Positions 20,360-30,459 of a DNA stretch of 64,000 nt are shown piece by piece; the first letter of the stretch is position 1, and every line of letters starts with the position of its first letter. The notes under the pieces were generated by a model. The model had not been told where the DNA came from. It did not search any database and saw only the letters and a program-made list of their open reading frames with translations. The position numbers and the translations under genes were made by a program. This stretch comes from Isoetes taiwanensis. Its lineage: Eukaryota; Streptophyta; Lycopodiopsida; Isoetales; Isoetaceae. The DNA lies in assembly GCA_021234155.1 (NCBI GenBank), contig JAJEKV010000087.1:3217242-3281241 (forward strand), in the 5' to 3' direction.

Positions 20360-22437
20360 GGGCTTGCTGCAACAAAATGAATAAAGATTTACTGATTGGC
20401 TTTGTAAGGATATATCTAGTGCAGCTAGAAAGGCAAGGGTAGTAGCTGCTTTACAGGTATTGTCTGAAGGAAGTAAGGATAAGTTGTCGGCAATCTTAGA
20501 CACATTAAAAGCCCGACAGATTCAACTTCAACAACAATTGCCTCCAGATGACAAATTTTACCAGTCTGACTGTCAGAATGTGGTTCAAGCTTCTAGTATT
20601 CCTGTGGTTGAGGTGGACCATCAAGCTCATATTAAGTGTGCTGAGAACTTATCTTCTTGTGCAGTTCTTGGATATTTTACTGGTGGCTATTTAGATTTTT
20701 CACGGTTCCGTGTTTGGTTATCTCGGCTTCTGAGACGCCTTCAACTTCCTCCTTTTCAGTCCATAAAGTTGTTGGCAAAAAACTTTGTTCTCATTATATT
20801 TGAAAGAGTGATGCAGTGGACTCTTTGGTATCAAGAGGGATTGATCCACTTGGTGGATAATATATCATGTACCAGTATTACTCTCCTGGTTTTACACCAG
20901 ATACAGTTCGTGCATTAAAGATGCCTTGTTGGTTCTCGTTACCTAATCTTCCGCCTGATCTAATGCAGGGAAAATTTTAAGGGATCTAGAATTTTGTATA
21001 AGTATAATGAATTGGCCATTCCCTGTAAAATATGCCTCCAAAAGTGTAGCTTGGACTGGCCATTTTTCCTATTTTTTTATAACGTGGCTGCAACCCAATT
21101 GGCAATTTTTGAACCAAATATCTAATAATGTGTAGCTCAAATGGCGATTTTTAGCTAGATTCTTATTAAATATAGAGCTAGTTGTCCAAACATAAAGAAG
21201 TCGCTACCCTATATAAATGTGTTTTAAGTTACATGTTGTATGAATTTGAATTCATACCCCATGTATTTTCAATAATGCACAGATTGTTGGTAGGGAGAAT
21301 CGGCAATTGGATGCCGGAGTCTTCGTAAAGAGGATTGAAAAGTGCCTTGACATTTGATTTTCCAAAAGAACGGGATTATTCTTAATTGGTAGATATATCT
21401 AGGAATAAAAATCTCTAATAATGTTGGCCCCCCATGAGTGACAAATTTATGAAGGTGCCTCTTAATGAGTTAAGATTTGGCGAACTTAAGGCATTACAGG
21501 ATTTGGCCAAGTGGACTAAATGGCCATTCCATAAGCATACCTAGTTCTCACTTGGGACTAAATTGGCCCCAAAGTCGATACCACTCCAATTAGCAAACAT
21601 CTAATTGGCCATTCTAATGTCATAATAGACAATAAAGTGCTACAAAATGGCGAATCTGCAGGTAGTCCATACGTAAGGCATCCTACTCAAGCCGACCGTC
21701 ACATTTTGCCTGAACCTGTAATTTGTGGCCAAATGGCCCGCCGGGGCCACTAAAATTTTCGCTGATCTAATGGCTCATCGATTTCTACTTGCAATTGCAA
21801 CGGGACTTGGGGTTCATATCTCACACTCCATCATGAATGGTCCAAGGATTTGTGTTTCTATGCCTGTGAACTCGCCTTTACCAGATTGTATAGTTGTGAA
21901 GAGCGGGCCTTGGTATAAGAAGTTGGATCTTAAGCTGATGAATGGTCTAGAATTAGCTTTCCTGATAAGGAGGCTTTTGCTAGCTTTCGTCGAGGTACTC
22001 GTGCGTCTCAGGCATCTGTTCAACATTCTTCTCAGGTTCAAGCTCCTATTGTTATTTCTTTATCTATTCATGATCAACCTTTGTCAATTGCTTTGCATTC
22101 CTCGGCTATGGAAGATGCTCTATATACAGTTCCAATGGTGTCGTCCTTAGCACCGTCATCTGCAGCTATAGTTCCTACCACTCTCCCCGTTGTTGCTTCT
22201 GCTTCTCTTGTTATGGTTGATGGTCCTAATCTTCAGTGCGCTAAAGAGTCATGGCAACAGGTCAATTGGAAGAAGGCAGCGAGAAGGAAGTCTATTATGT
22301 CATCTCACGAGGCTATCCTGCCCTGTACTATTCAGTGGCATGATAACTTTATGTCTGTTGATGATCATCTCGATGTTGCAGAACATGTTGATTGTGATGA
22401 GGCCATTAAACGCCTCAAGGTGGCACAAGGAGTATGA
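20360..22437 (+). pseudogene. L1-type LINE ORF1 (DUF4283-like), interrupted
   Basis: The first part (to 20965) has an N-terminal helix (DKLSAILDTLKARQIQLQ), then a DUF4283-like RNA-binding fold: CAVLGYFTGGYLDFSRFRVWL, LLAKNFVLIIFE and YYSPGFTPDTVRALKMPCWF, ending SLPNLPPDLM. After a 796-bp insertion, the frame resumes at 21763 (DLMAHRFLLAIATGLGVHI) and reaches RICVSMPVNSPLPDCIVVKSG, the conserved block found after DUF4283 in plant LINE ORF1/Gag-like proteins. A low-complexity Ala/Val/Ser segment and a tail to 22437 follow. No CCHC knuckle or ORF2 is seen. ORF1 proteins coat the LINE RNA. One or two frame changes exist. Confidence 0.7.
20966..21761. mobile_element. 796-bp insertion with short TIRs and an 11-bp target duplication
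   Basis: CTGATCTAATG occurs at 20955-20965 and again at 21762-21772. Between them, left end CAGGGAAAATTTTAAGG and right end (reverse complement) CGAAAATTTTAGTGG share an inverted GAAAATTTTA core. The LINE reading frame is intact across the join. The interior is non-coding with many 'atggcc/ggccat'-like words. A hAT or Mutator-like non-autonomous element is likely; the real duplication may be 8-11 bp. Confidence 0.75.
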
Positions 22438-22439
22438 TT

Positions 22440-23950
22440 ATGTGCTGTGTATGGATGGTTTTGCTTAGTGGACTATCTCATCCTCTAGGTTTTGAGTCCC
22501 ATGTCACAGGTCCCTTGTATGTATCTTGATGTTCCTTGATAATAGATTGTCGTCCTTCAAAAACAAGGTGCTGCGCACGACAGGTTGCCCTCCGGTGGCC
22601 CGAAAGTGTGTTTTCATGTTTCGTCTTTTTGTGTCAGATAAGCAGATTTGAGTGACTAGTTTTCAGCACGGTATTTCGTATCAGATCCCTTTGAAATTGC
22701 ACAATTAAACAAGCAAATTCAACAAACATTAACTAGTCCACAAGTATTAATACAAATCTGAACTCTCTACTTGCTAAGGAAATGAGAATCAACAAAAACT
22801 ATGGTACCTAGAAGTTATGACGCTTACTTTATAAAGCAAGCAAACTCTAATATATCCACAAAGCTAGACTCTTAAAAGATAAGTGCAACAGGCTAATATC
22901 TAAACAAGAGGAAAAATAATATTGGATCTAAAATGCTTCCAAAGATAGCCTTCCATTTAACACATCTTGCATTGGAAAAAATCTGCAAGCTTTGGGTTCA
23001 CCACTTTTATTTATCATTATTACCACTACGGGTTTATCTAATGCACCATAGACCATGAAATTTTGAGTGGAATAAAAAAATTATGTTTTAATCTAAATGA
23101 ACGAAATGTGTTAAGAAAAAATTAATCTTCATATCTTCCTAATTCCAATGTTCCCATGCATTGTAGCATGAGTAAAATCATCCATGTATAGATGTGGGTT
23201 GCCTTATAGCTTTCAAATATACCTTTAGCTTCCCTAAAGTATGACCCAAAATGGCAACATGCGCAATTACATTTGTAAGAACATGATCAATGCTTTTTCC
23301 AAGACAATGGACTTGGTCAATGCTTTCTCCAAGACAATGAACCTGATTTTGCAGTTGTAAAGGTGGATAATGCTTTCTCTCATATTTGCATCTCTAGGCT
23401 GCTGGTGATAGTGGACAAACAATTATTTGTAGTGTTGCTTGTCTAATGTTCACTATCAACCAAGTATTTGTAGTGTATCAACCAATTAAGTGTTGTTTGT
23501 CTGATGTTCAGTTTCAACCACCTGATGTTCAGAACCACCTGTAGTGTTGCTTGTCTGATGTTAAGACCTGTTGTCTGGTGGTTCATTTGCTCTGGTACCA
23601 AATTGACAGCGGGATCTGTGGCTCTATTAATAGCAAATAGAGCAAATAAAAATATTGATCAATGATTTGATTACATTTATTCCATTATTTCTAGTGAATA
23701 TGAAGATGACGTCAACCTATAACCTTTTTCTTACAGCATTTTTTGTTGCTGTGATCACGCCATTAACATGTGAGCTTATTAAATATTTCCAGAGAAAACA
23801 GGTAGACAAATGAGTATGCCATTTGCTTTTAATATCTTTTCAGACCGGATTATAAGCCATCCACATGAGCAGGTAATAGAAATTTTGCACATTCTCGGGC
23901 CGCTACGACACTCCCCAATCGCTTACTTTGCTTCCTTCTCTGATATGCCT
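22440..23950. other. Non-coding interval with short direct repeats
   Basis: 23290-23345 repeats 'tcaatgctttytccaagacaatg' in tandem. 23420-23580 has several imperfect copies of 'gtgttgcttgtctgatgtt' and 'caaccacctg'. No gene supported. Confidence 0.45.
23590..23625 (-). other. Possible LTR/primer-binding-site remnant
   Basis: The minus strand reads ...GTCAATT then TGGTACCAGAGC, one base from the initiator-Met primer site TGGTATCAGAGC, and the preceding TCA could be an LTR end. No gag or pol motif is seen at lower coordinates, so this is only a candidate retroelement scar. Confidence 0.35.
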
Positions 23951-23953
23951 ATA

Positions 23954-24199
23954 TCAACAAATCAATAAAAACTCCTTTGGAAAAAATGTACTTAATGACT
24001 TAACCAACGTTGAAAATTCGCACGCAGGGAACTCTTTGTTGTCTTGAGTGATATCTACAGCAGTGCTCTCCTTCAAATTTGAACTAAGTCCTGCAGAAAA
24101 TCCAGCTTTACCAAACTCTTTGTTGTCTTGAGTGATATCTATAGTAGTGCTCTCCTTCAAATTTGAACTAACTCCTGCAGAAAATCCAGTCTTTACCAA
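23954..24199 (-). CDS. Open frame with two 28-residue repeats
   Basis: 81 codons. Two adjacent 84-bp copies (24031-24114 and 24115-24198) encode GFSAG(L/V)SSNLKEST..DITQDNKEF. The repeat length is a multiple of three and the copies stay in the same frame, with few amino-acid changes, so the repeat may have been translated. The sequence is polar, with no membrane segment. Function unknown; a start upstream by splicing is possible. Confidence 0.4.
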   Translation of the reverse strand: MVKTGFSAGVSSNLKESTTIDITQDNKEFGKAGFSAGLSSNLKESTAVDITQDNKEFPACEFSTLVKSLSTFFPKEFLLIC

Positions 24200-26540
24200 T
24201 GTTTCTGAATCCGGTTTTTTACATCGAGATGTAAAAGTCCATCACTGCGTGTCCCGCCATACAAAAATCCTATTCAAGATACTTTTGAAGAAATGTCGAG
24301 ATCTATATTTTTCGAATTTACTACCTCTAAATGGGCCAAACCCAAGTGCAATGGCCATGCCCGCGCGATTGCAACCTTAGAATCAAATCTCAAGATTCAT
24401 GAAGTCTCAGATATACAACCGCTCACATTCGGTAAGATGATTCAAGACCTACACCGCCACAACTACACTCGCTAGGCAACACCGACTCAAGACCTACACT
24501 CCCACAACAACACCGACCGCGCATAAGCAAGTTTTACCATTAAAGACTTTGCGAACAACTACAATTATCGTGACGCTTTAACAAATGAATTTCTACAGGT
24601 GCCAACTTAATTATCATATGGTAACTTGATATGCTTACCTCTGTAATCTTCACTTCACATCTTGGCCGTCCTTTACATGATCCAAAAGTTTGTTAACCAA
24701 ATTCAGAAGGAACCGAGTGCAAATCTTCTTTCCAACATGCACTCCCTAAGCCACAAGAAAGGTCAATTATCATTGTCTTGAATAACTTCCACATAAGACC
24801 CAATAACAAATGCATGCAAAAACTAATGCACTCAAAGATGAATCTCTATCTGGTTGGCATACCATCCCGGTAAACACCGTCTTATGTTTAACATGTCATA
24901 TCGCCCCGGTGGATGGATAGCACCAAGCACAAAAACGCGTAAGGCTGTAATTTACCCCCTTTTCCACGCCCCGGTTGGCTATACCATCTTGAAGCACCAA
25001 GTGCAAAGTCGGGTTGACTGGGTGCATGGAGAGCACCAAGTGCATAGTCCGGCAGAAGGCGGAAATTTTGTCTTGCTTTTCCATGTTTACATAGTTATAT
25101 CTTTGTGTGTCAAATGAAAACTCCATCTGTTTGTTACCTTGAAAGGGCAAACTCATGCCCTTTCAAACCGTATAAATATATCTTCCATGTTTATACCAAT
25201 CACAGAGACAATGAATAAAAAGATCTCGCTTCGAACAATGACATGGCCTTTTGCTCTCACTCCTTGATCACAGAGATGCATTGATCGCCAAAACAATTTA
25301 ATGTCTTAAAGCAATGATTATCGCTAAAAGCGTGTCGAGAACACTCGAAAGGCGGATGCAATATCATAGTTGGATAGTGTCTTTTGGAGTCTTGGAATAA
25401 AAAATTGACCAGAACACTCTGCGTTACCAGTTGAACCAAAGAAGCCCTTTGTACATTCTACGTATAAGTAGGAACAATAGAACCGAGTCCCTCAGACATT
25501 TTGTGTAAGCCTGAATAGAAGAACAGAGTCATCCATAAACGAAAAGTCTCACGATTCAGCAAGATTACATAGCTGCGGCATCTAAGAGTCGGATCTGCGG
25601 ACTGCGGATCTCAGTAGCTTGCGATTTTGTGTCCTTAAGAGTCGGGTCCGTGAGTCGTAAACACGCTATTCGAAAAAGCACTCTCCAACTATGACGATTT
25701 TATAATCTAAAGTGTCGGATCTGGTGGAGTCCAAACCTGCGATTGCAAAACTCCCCAACAGTCATGAACCCTTGGGTTAAGGCCCTTGTTACGGCTCCAA
25801 TAATGTGCCAATTTATCGCTCCCTGCTGTGTTCTTATTCATCGATTGAGCCGCCAATTACCCGTCCGTAACATCCTTGATCCACAACGCTAATCGACCGT
25901 GCATTTTGGGGAACAAATGGTTTTAGCAATCATCAACATATCTTGAGTATATTCCAAAGATATACTCAAGTGATATCCCACAAACCCACATAAACGAGGG
26001 TTTGCCCCTAGGGCAACCCCAAAAAAAAAAAGTCAAAAAACCGAAGAAAAGGATTAGGATATGTTGAAGAATGAGAAAAGAAATTGAAAAAGAGAATAAG
26101 ACTTTCTGAGAAAGACATAAAAACATGAAGAAGAAGACTATGGCAACACAGAAAAGGACCACCCAAGCCCAAGACTTCACTCTAAAAATAAGAGAAGCAA
26201 GCAAGCGGAATGAGCTTGGAGCATATAACACTGTTGCAAATTAAACGGGAGTGTTGCAATACTCCCGTTTCGTAGATTCCCTTTTAAAAAACACCACGTT
26301 TCTAAAATTAGCCTTTTCTGAAAGTTGTTGAGAATTTTTAGAGGTTTTGGGGTTTTTTTCCTATCATTTAGGGCCATCATTAGGCGATAACTTTATACTT
26401 ATGAAACAAAAATTATAAAAAAGGCGGAATTTAGGCATCAACTTGAAAAGACAGAAATTAAGACAAAAGAAAGCACCAATATTAGGAAGGAAAATATAAT
26501 TTTAATAAATTTCTGTACATCAATAATAATAATTTTAGCA
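24200..26540. other. Long non-coding interval with small hairpins
   Basis: No gene supported. It contains three clear hairpins: 25140-25163 (GAAAGGGCA / TGCCCTTTC), 25942-25970 (CTTGAGTATA / TATACTCAAG) and 26243-26270 (AAACGGGAGT / ACTCCCGTTT). The stretch 25560-25760 repeats 'gagtcggatct'/'gtcgggtccg'-type words. The 26243 hairpin is followed by a poly-A-like 3' region of the neighbouring minus-strand gene. Confidence 0.4.
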
Positions 26541-26548
26541 CACAGTAG

Positions 26549-27195
26549 TCAAAGATCTACATCATAGTCCTCATTATTTTTTTGCCGGTCTCAGCACTTT
26601 CTTTCTCTGCCGTCTGCTCCTTTGCTGGAGACTTACCTTTTGCCTCTGCCTTGTCCTCAGAAATGGTAGCTAAAGCTACTTCTTTAAGCTCTACAAAGGT
26701 GGCCTCGTCGTCTAGTGAGCTCGAGAAAGGAGACTGTATCTCTGAGGACATCAGCTTAGCATAATCAGATGAAGACTTGGCCCTTAACTCTTGATTTTTA
26801 TCTGGTAAAATAGGTAAGGCAGCCAGTCTTATCCTCACAAAATTCACAACCTCCTTATCAATATCCACGGCTACATAGTTGCGGCCCTTCTTAAGTGCAC
26901 ATGTAATGATAGTACCAGAACCAGAAAAAGCATCAAGCACCCAATCTCCTGGACGCGAGAACATGTCCAGGAGATGGTTGATGAGCTTTTGTGGTTTCTG
27001 GTAGTGATTTACAATCCTGCCTTGTGCACTTGGGTCCTATAATTTCTGTAAGACTGCTGGAAACTCTAGGACGTTTGAGAAGTTTTGGCAGGCGGCAGTG
27101 TTGAAGTGCTCCATGGTTCTCTTCCCGTCAAAACTCCAGTAAGCGACATGAAGGTACTCCACCTTGCTGAGTAACCTTGGTCCTCCACCATGATA
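26549..27195 (-). CDS. Methyltransferase C-terminal exon (motif I)
   Basis: Contains INYHGGG near the start, a target-recognition-like stretch, the VNHYQKPQKLINHLL approach and RPGDWVLDAFSGSGTIITCAL, which is the FxGxG S-adenosylmethionine-binding motif, then GRNYVAVDIDKEVV (acidic residue that holds the cofactor ribose). This is the C-terminal half of N4-cytosine/N6-adenine methyltransferases of the beta order. An acidic/Lys tail follows; a change of one base in the A7 run at 26577-26583 would move the end to an acidic NNEDYDVDL tail with TGA. One TAG lies at 27037. The acceptor near 27195 lacks a clear AG. Confidence 0.75.
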
Positions 27196-27345
27196 GTTGA
27201 TGTTCGTTTTGTACGTAGTGAAATATTAGAAGTGATGTTAGCAAAAACAAGAAAACAGTTCGAAAACTAGAAACACAGTAATCCTATTCCAGAATACGAG
27301 ACGTAATCGAAGAGGTTAGTAACTGTATTCTGGAATAAGACTTAC

Positions 27346-27788
27346 TAGACAAGGTTTTCATATCCTGCCTGATCTGGAGAACCGAAGTGGTTTTTAAAAG
27401 CTGATTCTACCAAGCCTGCCTGCATGCTGGAATGGAACACAACTAGACGCCAATGCTTGACCGTTGTGATCTGCTTAATTCCATCAATGAATGCATTGAA
27501 CTCGGAAAATTTAAAGGGCTGATCATCGTATCGGCTATCTTTAAGCTTTAACCCGTAGGGAAGGTCTGCAAGAACCAAAGTAAAGTCCTGCGGCTTAACC
27601 ATTCCGACTAGGTTCGTGCAATCGCCATGAATGATGGAAAATAGATTATTTTGATCAAACATGCAAAATCTTTCATAGTCGGATGGTTCTGCCTCAACAG
27701 TCCTTCTTTCAGCTAACGACCTCTCTTCCCGTGCAGTTCTAACCAAGTGCATGAAGCCCTCGGGAAGGTCTTTGTTCTTCTTCTTGCT
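27346..27788 (-). CDS. Methyltransferase N-terminal exon (motif IV)
   Basis: Begins after TTTCTTTCAG at 27789 and ends at donor GTAAGT (27345). It encodes a Lys-rich lead (SKKKNKDLPEGF), FSIIHGDCTNL, and TLVLADLPYGLKL: the DLPYG is catalytic motif IV (family DPPY/NPPY/DLPYG). IHGDC before it is the typical 'I..GD' strand of this class. VKHWRLVVFHSS continues the Rossmann-like fold. With the motif I exon downstream, the order IV-then-I marks the beta class. No frame break within this exon. Confidence 0.8.
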
Positions 27789-27859
27789 CTGAAAGAAAGA
27801 ACAGAACTACAACTGTCAACACATCGCAGGTGAAGAGGAAAGGAATTTAGAGTACTTAC

Positions 27860-27994
27860 CCAGCCCTCAAAATTTGGTGCGTATTATACAATGCACTCGT
27901 CGGAGGTGGCTACTGGGTAGAGCTCCTTGCACCTTTCCCATGTCTCGACATTTAGCTGCTCCATCAAACATGTTTGACATGTTACGACGTTTTT
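27860..27994 (-). CDS. Short linker exon with CxxC motif
   Basis: Acceptor CATCCAG at 27995, donor GTAAGT at 27859. The product has VVTCQTCLMEQLN and WERCKELYPV, suggesting a small zinc-binding or structural motif between the two domains. One in-frame TAA at 27884-27886 (CIV-stop-YAP); a CAA codon would keep the frame. Confidence 0.6.
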
Positions 27995-28381
27995 CTGGAT
28001 GCAAGACGTTAAGGAAACATTGTGTTAGGAAGTAAGTGAAACAAAATAAAACACAAGGAAAATAAATCGAAGTAAAGCAATTTGTATTCCAGAATACAAA
28101 CCCGTCACATGGAGTTGCTATCTTGAAAAGAAAAATGCTGCTACTTTGAAATCATTTTGTATTCCGGAATACTGTTTCTATTTGTCGAGTTTCTAAGTGT
28201 TTGTTCTAAGGCACAAATTCTAAGATTTAAAAGCTTTTTCTGCTCGAGCAAATCAAAGTGTATTCCGGAATACACATTGCTCATCTACAAGAAGGCATGC
28301 GTATTCTGGAATACACTGTCTACACCGATGCTACTAGGACATTAACAGCCAAAAAGAAAAAGCTTATATCAGAGAACTTAC

Positions 28382-28612
28382 TTGTGCAATTCCTTGGACA
28401 TTTCTTCGAGGCTGAACTTTTTGTCAACAACTTTTTTGGAGCAGCCGCTCCAGTAGTTCTGTGTCGGAGAAGCCCTGCATTTCCCTCCAGACGGTAATAG
28501 TCATTTCTTTTTTAGGCACGTCTGAGGTTTTCTTCTTGGCTGTTTCCTTGCCCTTGCTCTTCAACTCTCCGCGTTCGAACATCGTAAATATTTCATCCTG
28601 GAGTTCCCATAT
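28382..28612 (-). CDS. Lys-rich middle exon of the ParB-methyltransferase gene
   Basis: Acceptor TTGAACAG at 28613, donor GTAAGT at 28381. It encodes IWELQDEIFTMFERGELK, a Lys-rich stretch and VWREMQGFSDTELLERLL, then changes frame at an A6 run (28432-28437), after which FSLEEMSKELH fits the downstream exon. No known domain; amphipathic helices are likely. Confidence 0.6.
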
Positions 28613-28720
28613 CTGTTCAAGAAAATGTCACGTCATCTAATTGACAAGTAAAACTAGACATAAACAAATATAAGCAAAACATTAGCAGGACTGTTATTCT
28701 GGAATACGTTATGTGTGTAC

Positions 28721-30085
28721 CTTGCGATCTCTAAAAGCCAATTAAAACTAGTTGTCGTGGCCAATGAGTGACTGCCTTTTGTTGGCCTCGTCATATTTCA
28801 GGCAGCATTCAATGGCGCATGCCTCCTTAAGCTCTAAGGAGAACACTGGCTTTTTCAGGTTCTCACTGTATTTTTCCTTGAAAATTACGTACTCCCTGTG
28901 CATAAACCTTATCTTATCAACGAAGCTCATCTTTAATTTGTATTCTTTGTCAGCATTGTGGGTGTTGGCAACGATTTTTGCTTCTTCATCGGTAAGACCA
29001 CAGTAAACAGTACACAGGACGGAGAGGTACCTTGGGTTCTTCTTCTTTTTGTACAGTTGCCTTCTTGCCTTGAAGCTGTGATTACCTCCCAGGACATAGT
29101 GTGTGTAGGTGTCTGCATTTTCCCTGTCATAGTCCTGGGGGGTTGTGCACTGCTCCCTGTCAACAAGGACAACTATTGGGGCCACATGAGCATTTGGATT
29201 GCTCCTTATTTTGTCCTTCAGGTTCCTCAAGTGATCTGCGCAGATTTTTCGAACCTGAAGTGGCCGTTCACCAGCTTCATTCTTAGGGGGCAGCCTCATG
29301 CATGTGACAGGAAGATAGATCACCTCTTGTACAAATTTTTTTCTGTTTATTACCTCCATTCTTTCGAAGGTCTTATCAAGTTTCTTTTCTTTTATTGCAA
29401 CCCCGGGAGCTTTTCCTTTTCCCTTTCTTTTCTTTGTGCTTTCCTCGGGGATTTCTGCAATTTCTAGCTGCTATACTTTCCTCTTCTTTGGTTCCTTAGC
29501 GGCTATGGTATCTCTTGGCCTGCTAAGTTTCTTGGGCTGCTCTTTGGGCAGTTCCTCTACTTCTTCCTCGGAACTCCATCCGTTTCCTTCCCAGAAGTAC
29601 TAGCAGAAGGTGATTCTTCAGCTGCTTCCTCGTGCTTGGACTCACTAACAGGAAAGTCCTCGCTCTGACTGGAACAAACCTGCCTAATAATGGAAGCTAG
29701 GCTTTGTTTGCTCCGGTAATGAGAAACGTACTTGTACAGGGCCTGTGGTTGCACACTGACAATACTGAAGCTTGCAATGTCTACAACAATGTAGCTCTAG
29801 GAGGTCTTTAAAGATAGCTCCCCACTTGTCCTCCTTGCCGGCAACCTCAGAAACATCTTTTATTGTCCCAAGGTTGACAAACTCGGAGTCAGCATACCAT
29901 TTGTTCCCAGGGCTCTTGTAAACATGAAGAAAATTCAGTGTGCTGTACTTGCCGTCTGCACGAACCACTGTGTTTGAAAATTTTCGTAAATCGCAGGCTC
30001 GTCTGTGTCCGTGGTCTGCTTCATTGGATGCGGCCGCTTGCCAATGTTAAGCACTTTCTTTGGTGCCTTCTTGCTTCCTTCTTGC
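28721..30085 (-). CDS. N-terminal exon with ParB/Srx-like domain
   Basis: Acceptor TTCTGGCAG at 30086, donor AAG/GTACAC at 28720. The ParB-like part (28750-29360) reads VIYLPVTCMRL, ADHLRNLKDKI, VAPIVVLVDRE, YVLGGNHSFKARRQL and EEAKIVANTHN. The GGNHS..AR element matches the GxxR/ERRxxA-type signature of ParB/Srx proteins, which bind and hydrolyse nucleotides (CTP in true ParB). No helix-turn-helix was recognised. Upstream are a Ser/Glu-rich and Lys-rich linker and an unknown domain (GNKWYADSEFVNLG, ALYKYVSHYRSKQSL). Stops at 28742, 28748 and 29471 are TAA/TAG; frame changes near 29570, 29815 and 29980 are single-base. Confidence 0.7.
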
Positions 30086-30140
30086 CTGCCAGAAAAATAT
30101 TTAAAACAACACTGTCACGGGTAAAAAGGGACGAAAACTG

Positions 30141-30417
30141 TATTCCAGAATAAGAATTACTAATTTGTGCGTTAAATGCAAGCAAAAAAAAAAAAAAAAA
30201 AAGCCAGAAAAAAAAGTCGCATAAACATGCTTTTTTGTGTTGTAATTTAATTAAAAAGTGATTTGTGTAAGCTAAAAACAACAAAAAAAGGACACTATTT
30301 TTCAAAAATCCAGTGTATTTTTCGTTGGAAAGGCAAAGTGTATGAGCAAAGTGTATTCCGGAATACACATTGCCCTTCGCCTGATGGGCAAAGTGTATTC
30401 CGGAATACACTTTGCCC
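30141..30417. repeat. Palindrome family TATTCCGGAATA, cluster 2, with a perfect 32-bp palindrome
   Basis: Copies at 30141, 30354 and 30396, in the intron or leader upstream of exon 28721-30085. The 30396 copy is the centre of a perfect 32-bp palindrome (30386-30417) whose arms extend the core with ACAC and TTTGCCC. The 30354 copy has nearly the same extension (CAAAG left, CATTGCCC right). A poly-A run lies at 30183-30200. Confidence 0.9.
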
Positions 30418-30459
30418 TTCGTTATGTAAAAACGTGTCGAATAAGGCCAAAATTTGAAC

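Larger units (their letters stand above)
27285..28706. repeat. Intronic palindrome family TATTCCGGAATA, cluster 1 (seven copies)
   Basis: Copies at 27285, 27326, 28085, 28160, 28261, 28302 and 28695, each 12 bp of TATTC(C/T)(G/A)GAATA, often within TGTATTCCGGAATACA (16 bp). The central pair is CG in the perfect forms; others are CA or TG, the two products of deaminating a CG. All lie in introns of the ParB-methyltransferase gene, none in exons: two in 27195-27345, four in 27995-28381, one in 28613-28720. Confidence 0.9.
26549..30085 (-). pseudogene. Multi-exon gene: ParB-like domain joined to a beta-class DNA amino-methyltransferase
   Basis: Minus-strand exons with good splice sites: 28721-30085, 28382-28612, 27860-27994, 27346-27788 and about 26549-27195. 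Order: an N-terminal region of unknown type, a Lys/Glu-rich linker, a ParB/sulfiredoxin-like domain, a coiled/charged part, a small CxxC motif, then a methyltransferase with motif IV (ADLPYG) before motif I (DAFSGSGT). Introns show GTAAGT donors and TTTCAG/AACAG acceptors. Five in-frame TAA/TAG codons (27037, 27884, 28742, 28748, 29471) and several one-base homopolymer frame breaks occur; no in-frame TGA was found before a possible terminal TGA at 26549. ParB plus methyltransferase is common in phage and bacterial mobile DNA. Here it is spliced, so it is not contamination. It may be mobile or virus-derived. Confidence 0.7.

Noticed and set aside
26549-30085. Bacterial or phage contamination as the source of the ParB-methyltransferase
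   Set aside because: Consensus GTAAGT donors and pyrimidine-AG acceptors separate the domains, and AT-rich plant-like DNA continues on both sides.
27285-30417. Palindrome set as a CRISPR-like array
   Set aside because: Spacing ranges from 41 bp to over 1 kb, repeats are full palindromes of 12-16 bp, and they sit in spliceosomal introns of a eukaryotic gene.
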